From CAZPMT01 sp964587655 (GTDB lineage Bacteria > Hydrogenedentota > Hydrogenedentia > Hydrogenedentales > SLHB01): a DNA stretch of 17,559 nt. The notes below the pieces were generated by a model, which saw only the letters and a program-made list of their open reading frames with translations, was not told the DNA's origin and made no database searches. Location: positions 1 to 17,559 of the forward strand of contig CAZPMT010000123.1 of the NCBI GenBank assembly GCA_964587655.1. The letters are read 5' to 3'. This document shows positions 1 to 6,833 of this stretch, one piece after another; within the stretch, counting starts at the first letter, position 1, and each line of letters begins with the position of its first letter. A program made the position numbers and the translations under genes.

Positions 1-1206
1 CGGACCACCCTCAACGAGGCCGCTTTCTGCCTGCACGACATTCTGGACGACCTGGAGATGATGTTCCGCTCCCGCGCCGAGGCCAAGGGGTTGCGGCTTC
101 TTGTTGATCGGGACGAAAGCGTGCCGCGTTGCGTGACCGCGGACGAGGGCAAGCTGCGGCAGGTCTTAATCAATCTTGTGGGGAACGCGGTCAAGTTTAC
201 GGAAACGGGCGGGGTTGCCGCGCGAGTACGCGCCGAGGCGATCGAAGGAAAAACCGTGGAGGGCAAGAAGTCGCTGCGCTTGGTGACCGAGGTGGAAGAT
301 ACCGGGCCGGGAATTCTCGATGAGGACCTGCGCCGGATCTTCGGTGCGTTTCAGCAGGCGGAGACCAGCGCGAAGGCCGCTGGCACCGGGTTGGGGCTGG
401 CCATCAGCCGCAGGTTTGTTGAATTGATGGGCGGTGAGCTCACAGTCACGAGCCAGGTGGGCAAGGGCAGTTGTTTCCGGTTCGAGGTACCGCTGGAGCC
501 GGCCGAGGACGTTGCCGAGCGGGAGGAACCAGCATCGCGGTGCGTCGTCGGTCTGCGATCCGGCGCCGGGCCGTTTCGAATCCTGGTGGTGGACGACATA
601 CCGAGCAACCGCTCCGTGCTGGGCGAGCTGCTCCGGCCCGTGGGCTTCGAGGTAGCAGAGGCGAGCAACGGCCTTGAAGCCTTGGAAATCTGCGAGCGCT
701 GGTCGCCCCATGCGGTGCTCATGGATATGCGCATGCCGATCATGGACGGCTACGAGGCTGCCCGGCGGCTCAAGTCCACGGAGGCGGGCCGAGCCACTCC
801 CGTCATCGCCGTTACGGCCAGCGCCTTCAAAGATGAGGAAGCATTGGTGGTGAGCACCGGCATCGAGGCCTATTTGCGCAAACCCTTCCGGGCGGAAGAA
901 CTCTTTGAGGCGCTGGGGAAATGCCTGGGCCTGCATTATGTCTACGCCGATGAGACGGCCGAGATCCCCGGCCATCCGAAACCTCCGCCCATCACGAAGG
1001 AAGCTATGGCCGCGCTGCCGAAGGAGCTGATTCGGGCGATGCGGCAGGCCGTGGCAGAAGGCGACATGGCCCGCCTGGCGGAGCTGATCAGTCAGGTGGA
1101 AACCTTGGACAGCGCCGTGGCCCGTGGGCTGCAAGCGCTGGCTGATCGATACGACTATGAAAAACTCGGTGAATGGCTGGAGAAAGGGGGGAGAGACAGT
1201 GGATAA
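1..1206 (+). CDS. Hybrid sensor histidine kinase, C-terminal part (HATPase-REC-helical tail), 5' end missing
   Basis: The reading frame is open from base 1, so the gene starts upstream of the window; the sensor and phosphoacceptor-His regions are not seen. The visible part begins just before the HATPase domain: N-box LRQVLINLVGNAVKFTETG, G1 box VEDTGPGI and G2 box GTGLGLAISRR. A receiver domain follows, with the acidic pair in ILVVDD, phosphoacceptor Asp in LMDMRMP (codon 724-726), Thr in VTAS (814-816) and Lys in LRKPF (880-882). The last 70 or so residues are predicted helical (DYEKLGEWLEKG) and resemble the tail of many hybrid kinases, but there is no HxxKG-type Hpt histidine. ATP-driven autophosphorylation followed by transfer to its own receiver is expected from the family. 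It overlaps the next gene by 8 bp, which suggests co-translation. The signal sensed is unknown. Confidence 0.93.
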   Translation, partial: RTTLNEAAFCLHDILDDLEMMFRSRAEAKGLRLLVDRDESVPRCVTADEGKLRQVLINLVGNAVKFTETGGVAARVRAEAIEGKTVEGKKSLRLVTEVEDTGPGILDEDLRRIFGAFQQAETSAKAAGTGLGLAISRRFVELMGGELTVTSQVGKGSCFRFEVPLEPAEDVAEREEPASRCVVGLRSGAGPFRILVVDDIPSNRSVLGELLRPVGFEVAEASNGLEALEICERWSPHAVLMDMRMPIMDGYEAARRLKSTEAGRATPVIAVTASAFKDEEALVVSTGIEAYLRKPFRAEELFEALGKCLGLHYVYADETAEIPGHPKPPPITKEAMAALPKELIRAMRQAVAEGDMARLAELISQVETLDSAVARGLQALADRYDYEKLGEWLEKGGRDSG

Positions 1207-2296
1207 AGAACCGGAAAGAGCAACTGTCATGGTGGTGGACGATACCCCGGCTAATCTGAAGCTCTTGCAGGAAATGCTGCAAGCCAAAGGCTATCGGGTG
1301 CTGGCATTTCCCGGCGGCAAGATGGCGTTGAGCGCCGCGGCCAAGAGCCCGCCCGACCTGATTCTCCTGGACATCACCATGCCCAGGATGAACGGTTTCG
1401 AGGTGTGCGAGCGATTGAAAGCCGACGGAGCGCTCAAGGAGATCCCCGTGCTCTTCATCAGCGGCCTGACCGAGACTTCAGACAAGGTCAAGGCATTTTC
1501 CGCGGGCGGCGTGGATTACGTGACCAAACCGTTCCAGTTCGAGGAGGTCATCGCCCGCGTGGAGACCCATCTGCGCCTGCGAAGGATGCAGCTCGAACTG
1601 GAGAAGCACAATCTGCATCTGGAAGATTTGGTCAGAGAAAAGGTCGCAGAGATCTCCGACTCCCAACTGGCGACCATCGTCGCGCTGGCAAAGCTGGCAG
1701 AATCCCGGGATGATGATACGGGGAACCACATCGAACGCACGCGGACTTTTTGCAGGGTTCTGGCCGAAAAACTGCGGGACAATCCCCGCTATGCAGGCAG
1801 TATAGACGAAACCTTTGTTGAAACCATCTGCCACGCCGCGCCCCTGCACGATGTCGGCAAGGTCGGCATCTCGGACAACATCCTTCTCAAGCCCGGCAAG
1901 CTCACCCCGGAGGAGTTCGAGATTATGAAGACCCACACCATGATCGGGGCAAATACCCTGCAAACCGCACGCAGCAAGTATCCGAGGAATGTGTTTCTCA
2001 ACACGGGTATCGCGATTGCGCGCTCTCATCATGAGAAGTGGGATGGGAGCGGCTATCCCGATGGGCTGAAGGCGGAAGATATCCCCCTCTCCGCCCGGAT
2101 CATGGCCGTAGCGGATGTCTATGATGCCTTGCGGTCGAAACGCCCCTACAAACCCGCCTTCACCCACGAGAAGAGTTGCGAAATCATCATGGAAGGCGCC
2201 GACCGGCACTTTGACCCTGCGGTGATTGATGCTTTCAGGGCGGTCGAGGCCGAGTTTGCCGAGATCCGTAACCGAATGGACGATGGTGCAAGCTGA
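1199..2296 (+). CDS. Response regulator, REC-HD-GYP, predicted cyclic-di-GMP phosphodiesterase
   Basis: 365 residues from a GTG start. GTG 1199 is chosen because a purine-rich Shine-Dalgarno (AAGGGGGG, 1184-1191) lies 7 nt before it and the REC domain begins seven codons later; an upstream in-frame start at 1124 would bury the start deep in the preceding gene. The REC domain (about residues 8-125) has VVDD, phosphoacceptor D58 (LLDITMP) and Lys in TKPF. A helical linker (about 125-160) leads to an HD-GYP domain with the HD pair H217-D218 in HDVGKVGI, the downstream His in KTHTMIG, HHEKWDGSGYP (GYP = 285-287) and DVYDAL. All main metal-ligand and catalytic positions I can align are present. 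The family hydrolyses cyclic di-GMP, so phosphorylation at D58 would be expected to control c-di-GMP levels. The layout resembles RpfG-type regulators. Its likely kinases are the flanking genes. Confidence 0.93.
   Translation: MDKEPERATVMVVDDTPANLKLLQEMLQAKGYRVLAFPGGKMALSAAAKSPPDLILLDITMPRMNGFEVCERLKADGALKEIPVLFISGLTETSDKVKAFSAGGVDYVTKPFQFEEVIARVETHLRLRRMQLELEKHNLHLEDLVREKVAEISDSQLATIVALAKLAESRDDDTGNHIERTRTFCRVLAEKLRDNPRYAGSIDETFVETICHAAPLHDVGKVGISDNILLKPGKLTPEEFEIMKTHTMIGANTLQTARSKYPRNVFLNTGIAIARSHHEKWDGSGYPDGLKAEDIPLSARIMAVADVYDALRSKRPYKPAFTHEKSCEIIMEGADRHFDPAVIDAFRAVEAEFAEIRNRMDDGAS
1220..1570 (+). repeat. REC-domain direct repeat, copy 1
   Basis: These 117 codons (ATVMVVDD to VETH) encode the REC domain of the REC-HD-GYP protein. 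They align without gaps to 2330-2680, offset by exactly 1110 bp (370 codons). By hand count about 17 of 117 residues differ. Perfect nucleotide matches include 28 nt at 1436-1463 and 26 nt at 1496-1521, so synonymous positions are largely conserved too. Confidence 0.9.
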
Positions 2297-2314
2297 AGAA
2301 AGGAGGCGATTCCG

Positions 2315-3448
2315 ATGAGCGTCAGCCAAGCAACCATTATGGTGGTGGACGACAACCCGGCCAATCTGAAGCTCTTGCAGGAGATGTTGCAAGCCAAGAG
2401 CTATCGTGTGGCGGCATTTCCGGGCGGCGCGATGGCGTTGAACGCCGCGGCAAAGAACCCGCCCGATCTCATCTTGCTGGACATCAACATGCCCGGGATG
2501 AACGGTCTCGAGGTATGCGAGCGCCTGAAGACGGATGAAGCGCTGAAGGAGATCCCCGTGCTCTTCATCAGCGCCCTGACCGAGACGTCAGATAAGATCA
2601 AGGCGTTTTCCGCGGGCGGCGTGGATTACGTTACCAAGCCGTTTGAGTGTGAGGAAGTCCTGGCGCGCGTCGAGACGCACATCGCCCTGCGACGCTCCCG
2701 GATGGAAATCCTTCGCAAGAACCAGGAACTTGACGCCAGCTACACCAAGCTCAAACAACTGGAGGAACTGCGAGAGGCGCTGACGCATATGATCGTGCAC
2801 GATCTCCGCTCGCCACTGTCTGGAATCGTGGGTTATCTCGATCTCCTCCACGCCGAAACCGCGGAGAGCCTCTCCGAAGAGCACAGGGACTTCTTGCTCC
2901 GAGCCAAGGCCGCCGCCACGGAACTGACGGTTCGCATCAATACGGTGCTTGACGTGAACCGCCTCGAAGAAGGAGCAATGCCCCTGAACCTGGTGACCGT
3001 GGATATCGTGGAACTCGCGCGGAAAGCCATTGCGTCCCTCGGCGGCCAGTCTCTGGATCGGCACATACTGCTTGAGCCGCCGAAGTCCGCTGTTCAGGCT
3101 AGGTGCGATCGGGACCTCATCGAACGCGTATTCGCAAATCTCTTGCACAATGCGGTCAAGTTCTCACCGGAACATTCTACAGTACGAGTAGCCATAGAAC
3201 CCGGGGAATCCGTTGTTCGTGTTGCCGTACGGGATGAAGGTCCCGGAGTTCCTCCCGAATACCGGAGCGCAGTATTCGAGAAATTCAAACAGGTAGAGGC
3301 ATGGAAAGAGGGCCAAAGAAGGGGCACCGGTTTGGGGTTGGCGTTCTGCAAGTTGGCCGTTGAAGCCCACGGCGGCTCCATCGGAGTGGATTGTCCCGCA
3401 AGCGGTGGGAGCATCTTCTGGTTCCACATTCCGACTGGGCGGGCGTGA
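2315..3448 (+). CDS. REC-HisKA-HATPase protein (receiver fused to histidine kinase)
   Basis: 377 residues. ATG 2315 is preceded by a strong AGGAGG (2301-2306) with 8-nt spacing. An N-terminal REC domain (about residues 5-122, phosphoacceptor D56 in LLDINMP, Lys in TKPF) is followed by a short coiled coil (RKNQELDASYTKLKQLEEL). The HisKA dimerisation domain has phosphoacceptor H162 in VHDLRSPLSG. The HATPase domain has N-box FANLLHNAVKFS, G1 box DEGPGVP and G2 box GTGLGLAFCK. With the receiver at the N terminus and no transmembrane segment or sensor domain, the kinase is probably cytoplasmic and controlled by phosphorylation of its own receiver, making it an intermediate in a phosphorelay. It lies 18 bp after the REC-HD-GYP gene, with which it shares a duplicated REC domain, and probably belongs to the same transcript. 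Confidence 0.93.
   Translation: MSVSQATIMVVDDNPANLKLLQEMLQAKSYRVAAFPGGAMALNAAAKNPPDLILLDINMPGMNGLEVCERLKTDEALKEIPVLFISALTETSDKIKAFSAGGVDYVTKPFECEEVLARVETHIALRRSRMEILRKNQELDASYTKLKQLEELREALTHMIVHDLRSPLSGIVGYLDLLHAETAESLSEEHRDFLLRAKAAATELTVRINTVLDVNRLEEGAMPLNLVTVDIVELARKAIASLGGQSLDRHILLEPPKSAVQARCDRDLIERVFANLLHNAVKFSPEHSTVRVAIEPGESVVRVAVRDEGPGVPPEYRSAVFEKFKQVEAWKEGQRRGTGLGLAFCKLAVEAHGGSIGVDCPASGGSIFWFHIPTGRA
2330..2680 (+). repeat. REC-domain direct repeat, copy 2
   Basis: Second copy of the 351-bp REC coding segment (ATIMVVDD to VETH), gap-free against 1220-1570. Perfect runs match at 2546-2573 and 2606-2631. Similarity falls off sharply after the VETH codons, where one gene continues into HD-GYP and the other into HisKA. 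The unit that was duplicated, or later replaced, therefore ends at the domain boundary. Confidence 0.9.
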
Positions 3449-3493
3449 GACTGAGCCGATCGCATCGACCAGTCCTCTGGGCGCCCAAGCGCC
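3449..3493. terminator. Two adjacent hairpins between convergent genes, possible transcription end
   Basis: Directly after the TGA of the REC-HisKA gene, GACTG (3449-3453) pairs with CAGTC (3470-3474) and encloses an inner stem CGAT/ATCG (3457-3460 with 3464-3467) with a CGC loop. A second small stem GGCGC/GCGCC with a CCAA loop lies at 3480-3493. Neither is followed by a clear T-run on either strand, so a standard intrinsic terminator is not shown. The position between two converging genes makes a termination or mRNA-end role plausible. Confidence 0.3.
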
Positions 3494-3505
3494 ATCCGAA
3501 GGGAA

Positions 3506-4804
3506 TCACTCCGTAGCCGAGTCATCCTTGACGCGCACTTCTCTGGAAGTCAACAGATGGCGTAGTCGCTCCACCAAGGAGTCATTCAGGATCGCCCCGT
3601 GCCGGACCAGGAATAGTCCTCCGGAGTCGTATACGTTTTCCGCCAAGATCATCCCGCTGCCGAGATCTGATGCAGCCACGGTCCTGAAACCGGTGAGACT
3701 CGTTTCCTCGAAGAACTCCTCGAGGTAGGCCAAGGCGAGGGGGAACAGTTCGGGATCATGGACCACGCCCCGCTTTGCAGCAAGATATGCCTTGGTGTCT
3801 TCACGGCTTTCATTTTCCCCGGGGAAAGTCACAAAGGTATCGTAGCCGTCGCAGATACGGATAATCCGCGCCCCCAATGGAATCTCCTCGCCTTTCTTCC
3901 TTGCTGGAAACCCGGTGCCGTTGTAGTTCTCCGCATGCGCTTCCACAAGGTTGGCGACGGGTTCCGCCCCAGGAATCTCGCCCAAGAGAGCAGCGCCAAT
4001 CAAGGGATATCGTTCATACAGTTCCCTATCCTTTCCCTGAAGTCGCCATGGGGCCGTTAGACGAATCCGGTCGGGTATTCCGAATCGGCCGATGTCATGC
4101 AAGAGAGCGGCCATCTTCAATTGCAGCAACTCCTCGCGCGCCAGACCCAGGCGCGATCCCATGTAGGCGGCCATGTTCTCGACACGGCCCACGTGGCTCT
4201 CCTTGGCCGCTCCAAACTGTGACACCAGATTGGCGAAGACCCGGACAAACCCCAGATACCCGGCCTCAAGCGATTCCTGCCGTTTCTCCAAGCGCGCAAC
4301 CGCATGCTCGACGCTTCTCGTTGCCTCGGCTGGTTCGACCTCGTCGCTGGATGCGGCCCGCTCCGTCCGCGCCGACGAGTCAACCTTCCGATCACGGCTC
4401 GGAGCGGACGAAGATCGCTGGAGGTAGAACTCCACCTTTGCCGCGAACACCTCATTGTTAAGGGGCTTTTGAACGAAGTCCGTAACCCCGCGCGTCATCA
4501 AGTCGAGTACGAGTTTGGGCTCAGGGACTGCGGTCATGGCAATGACGACCGGAACGTGGCCTTGTTCTATCACGTCCGTGATCAGGCGGTGCCCGTGTTT
4601 CCGGGGCATCGACAAGTCGCTAATCAGTCCATCGTAACTCTTGCAGCGCAGCATGTTCTCAGCTACAATTCCATCCTCGGCAGTGTCGGCGTGAATTCCG
4701 AACTTGCCTAGCGCCCGCGAGAGGAGAAGGCGAACGTCTTCATCGTCATCCACTACCAGCACCCGATATTCGGGTAAGCCCAGAGATCCCTGCTTTTTCG
4801 ACAT
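3506..4804 (-). CDS. Response regulator, REC with degenerate HD-GYP domain
   Basis: 432 residues from ATG 4804. The REC domain (about residues 14-128) has VVDDDED, phosphoacceptor D63 in ISDLSMP, Thr in MTA and Lys in VQKPL. A low-complexity linker rich in Ser, Arg and Glu (about 130-170) and a helix precede an HD-GYP-like domain (about 190-330): ESHVGRV, H236-D237 in HDIGRFGIP, HAENYNGTGFP and CDGYDTF. Compared with the intact HD-GYP protein at 1199-2296, the Lys of HDxGK is Arg (R240), the His of the HTxxG motif is Tyr (Y266), and the second His of HHE is Ala (A291). A C-terminal piece of about 60 residues (from LTGFRTVAASDLGSGMIL) resembles the small beta domain found after some HD-domain regulators. 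REC signalling looks intact, but phosphodiesterase activity is doubtful. It may bind c-di-GMP or a protein partner instead. It is divergent from the PAS kinase at 4951, a likely partner. Confidence 0.9.
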   Translation of the reverse strand: MSKKQGSLGLPEYRVLVVDDDEDVRLLLSRALGKFGIHADTAEDGIVAENMLRCKSYDGLISDLSMPRKHGHRLITDVIEQGHVPVVIAMTAVPEPKLVLDLMTRGVTDFVQKPLNNEVFAAKVEFYLQRSSSAPSRDRKVDSSARTERAASSDEVEPAEATRSVEHAVARLEKRQESLEAGYLGFVRVFANLVSQFGAAKESHVGRVENMAAYMGSRLGLAREELLQLKMAALLHDIGRFGIPDRIRLTAPWRLQGKDRELYERYPLIGAALLGEIPGAEPVANLVEAHAENYNGTGFPARKKGEEIPLGARIIRICDGYDTFVTFPGENESREDTKAYLAAKRGVVHDPELFPLALAYLEEFFEETSLTGFRTVAASDLGSGMILAENVYDSGGLFLVRHGAILNDSLVERLRHLLTSREVRVKDDSATE

Positions 4805-4812
4805 CTTACTCA

Positions 4813-4817
4813 CCTCC
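4813..4817 (-). promoter_or_regulatory. Ribosome binding site that fixes the start of the minus-strand response regulator
   Basis: On the minus strand GGAGG (4817 to 4813) stands 8 nt before ATG 4804. The in-frame GTG at 4813 shares its first base with the GGAGG and so would have no separate binding site. ATG 4804 is the better start. Confidence 0.7.
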
Positions 4818-4846
4818 GCTCAGGTCAACAGGCTGGTTGTGCCGCT

Positions 4847-4875
4847 ATTCTACTCGACGAACAGGTCTTCTCCAA
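4847..4875 (-). promoter_or_regulatory. Predicted sigma70-type promoter for the minus-strand response regulator
   Basis: On the minus strand TTGGAG (4875-4870) is separated by 17 nt from TAGAAT (4852-4847). The -10 matches TATAAT at five of six positions and the -35 keeps the TTG. The predicted transcript start near 4840 leaves a leader of about 35 nt. Found by eye only. Confidence 0.4.
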
Positions 4876-4915
4876 CTCGCGTGCGCCCCGGTCAATTCCC
4901 TTTTCGGACCGCCTC

Positions 4916-4924
4916 TGCTATACT
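4916..4924 (+). promoter_or_regulatory. Predicted extended -10 promoter for the PAS histidine kinase
   Basis: TGCTATACT contains TGn followed by TATACT (five of six against TATAAT). The sequence 17 nt upstream (TTCCCT, 4896-4901) is a poor -35, as is common with extended -10 promoters. Transcription would start near 4931, about 20 nt before ATG 4951. Confidence 0.45.
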
Positions 4925-4950
4925 TCGACAAATCGCGAAAGGTTCTTTCG

Positions 4951-6792
4951 ATGAATCGCCCTCACGAGATCCTGGCGTGCCACGCTGACCGCATCGCCTC
5001 GCTGGCCGCCGAAGTGTGCGATATCGAAGACAAGACCGGCATGCTCTTGGACCTGCTTCGATTAACATCCGAATGCACGTCGAGGGGCACTCCGGTGGAC
5101 GTGACGGCGCTGCGCGAGAGCGGGCTGGACGATCCCCTTATCGCGAAATTGCTCCGCGCCGCTCTTTTCGAATACATCGAAACTTTCCGGAAGGAACTCG
5201 ACCCAGGTGAATTTCCCAGCGCCGTCCTGTCATTGCGCGCCTGCCTTCACCCGGCCATTTCACGCCCGTCCGTGAGTCCCGAAGACAAGGAATTCTTCAG
5301 CCGTCTATTGACGTGCGACTGCCAGGACCTCATGCCTGAGCATCGCCGGCTCATGCACCTGTTCGAGGACGTCGTACTTACCTTTCAAGACATTGTCTAC
5401 GTGCACGATTTGAGCGGAACGCTGCTCTACATCAATCACCCAGGTCTGAAGCTGACCAAGTTCTCCGCGGACGACTTGCGGGAGGGCCTCTCCGTCTACG
5501 ACTTCATTGCGCCCGAATACGTCGACCTGATTGAAACCCGCCTCGAGTCGCCAGGAGCAGTCTCTCGAACCCCCTACGTCAGCGAGATATACACCAAGGA
5601 CGGAGAGCGGATCCCGTTCGAATTCACGACGCGCTGCATCAATCGCGAGGGGAGCATCGCAGGCGTAATTGGGCTCGCAAGCGACCTGCGTCTCGCGCGA
5701 CGCCTCGAGACCGAGATTCGCAGGTCAAACCTGTACCTCGACACCATCGTGTCGCACGCTCCTGTCGGCATCGTACTCACGGACAGCCAGTGCATGATCC
5801 TCGACGCGAACCCGGCCGCCGTCTCGCTGTTCGGCGCTCCGGGATCGAACGCCCTCGTTGGAAATCCCTTCTATGGCCTTTTCGAACAAGAGTCTTACGC
5901 GTTGCGCGAAACCCTTTTCGGCGCGCTGGCCGACGAAGCAGAGGGCCGCGTCACCCACTCGCAAACCACCGCCTTCGGCGCGGCCATTAATTGCGACATG
6001 AACGTGATCCCCCTGCGACAGGAGGAAGGAGGCTGCGTCGACAGCCTCCTGATCCTGATGACAGATCTCACAAGTCAGATCGAGCTGCAACAGAATCTCA
6101 TCCAGTCCGAGAAACTCAGCGCCATCGGCGAGATCGTGGCGGGCGTCGCCCACGAATTGAACAATCCCCTTACAGGCATTCTCGGGTATGCCCAGTTGGT
6201 GATGTCCGCGAAGGTCGAGCCGTCCCTGAAATCGCGCCTCGAACATATCGTTTCAGAGGCGGAGCGCTGCCGGCGGATCGTGCAGAATCTGTTGAGTTTC
6301 GCCCGCCACTACGAGTCCGAGAAGTCCGTCCACAGCGCCAACGACATCCTGTCCGAGGTGCTTCAACTCCGGGAGTACCAAATCCGCATCGACGGTATCG
6401 AACTTGAGGTCCGCTGCGACGCGCACCTGCCCAATGTCTATGTCGACAGCCACGAACTTCAGCGCGTTTTCCTGAATATCATTAACAACGCGCAGCAGGC
6501 GCTCACCGCCGTTGAAGGAAGGGCAAAGAAGCTGACAATCAGCACCTTTGAAAAGGACAACTGCGTCCAGATACGCTTCGAGGACAACGGCCCCGGCGTT
6601 CCAGAGAGCATTCGGTCGAGGGTCTTCGACCCCTTCTTCACCACAAAGGGAATCGGGGAGGGAACGGGCCTCGGCCTCAGCGTGTCCTACGGCGTCGTCA
6701 AAGAGCACGGGGGCCGCATAGACCTCGAATCAAAGGACGGCCAAGGCGCCGCATTCACGGTCGTCCTGCCCATACCCGGGAACGCCTGCTGA
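4951..6792 (+). CDS. PAS-PAS sensor histidine kinase (NtrB/AtoS-like)
   Basis: 613 residues. ATG 4951 is preferred because AAAGG (4938-4942) lies 8 nt upstream; the frame stays open back to a TTG at 4837, but that has no ribosome site and lies before the predicted promoter. About 130 N-terminal residues match no domain I recognise (helical, with CDCQDLMPEH). Two PAS domains follow: about 131-255 (DIVYVHDLSGTLLYINHPGLKLTKFS, abridged as DIVYVHD...YINHPG, then YTKDGERIPFEF) and about 261-380 (IVSHAPVGIVLTD, ILDANPAAVSLFG). HisKA has H401 in VAHELNNPLTGILGYAQL. HATPase has NIINNAQQAL, FEDNGPGVP, VFDPFFTTK and GTGLGLSVSYGVVKEHGG. No transmembrane segment is visible, so it is probably a cytoplasmic sensor; the PAS ligand is unknown. 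No receiver is fused, so a separate response regulator is needed. The divergent REC/HD-GYP-like gene is the nearest candidate. Confidence 0.93.
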   Translation: MNRPHEILACHADRIASLAAEVCDIEDKTGMLLDLLRLTSECTSRGTPVDVTALRESGLDDPLIAKLLRAALFEYIETFRKELDPGEFPSAVLSLRACLHPAISRPSVSPEDKEFFSRLLTCDCQDLMPEHRRLMHLFEDVVLTFQDIVYVHDLSGTLLYINHPGLKLTKFSADDLREGLSVYDFIAPEYVDLIETRLESPGAVSRTPYVSEIYTKDGERIPFEFTTRCINREGSIAGVIGLASDLRLARRLETEIRRSNLYLDTIVSHAPVGIVLTDSQCMILDANPAAVSLFGAPGSNALVGNPFYGLFEQESYALRETLFGALADEAEGRVTHSQTTAFGAAINCDMNVIPLRQEEGGCVDSLLILMTDLTSQIELQQNLIQSEKLSAIGEIVAGVAHELNNPLTGILGYAQLVMSAKVEPSLKSRLEHIVSEAERCRRIVQNLLSFARHYESEKSVHSANDILSEVLQLREYQIRIDGIELEVRCDAHLPNVYVDSHELQRVFLNIINNAQQALTAVEGRAKKLTISTFEKDNCVQIRFEDNGPGVPESIRSRVFDPFFTTKGIGEGTGLGLSVSYGVVKEHGGRIDLESKDGQGAAFTVVLPIPGNAC

Positions 6793-6833
6793 GATCCCGT
6801 GCGTTCGTCCGCGCCCGTCTCCATCGACCGTCA

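Noticed and set aside
166..1287. 373-codon open frame on the minus strand across the first hybrid kinase
   Set aside because: Antisense shadow of clear HATPase and REC domains, with no recognisable protein motif.
4834..4950. Longer N terminus of the PAS kinase starting at TTG 4837
   Set aside because: There is no ribosome-binding site, the extra residues look like translated promoter DNA, and the predicted extended -10 lies inside it.
6793..6833. Intrinsic terminator between the PAS kinase and the convergent ThuA-Gfo gene
   Set aside because: Only a 4-bp GAGA/TCTC pairing across a long loop is visible, with no T-run.
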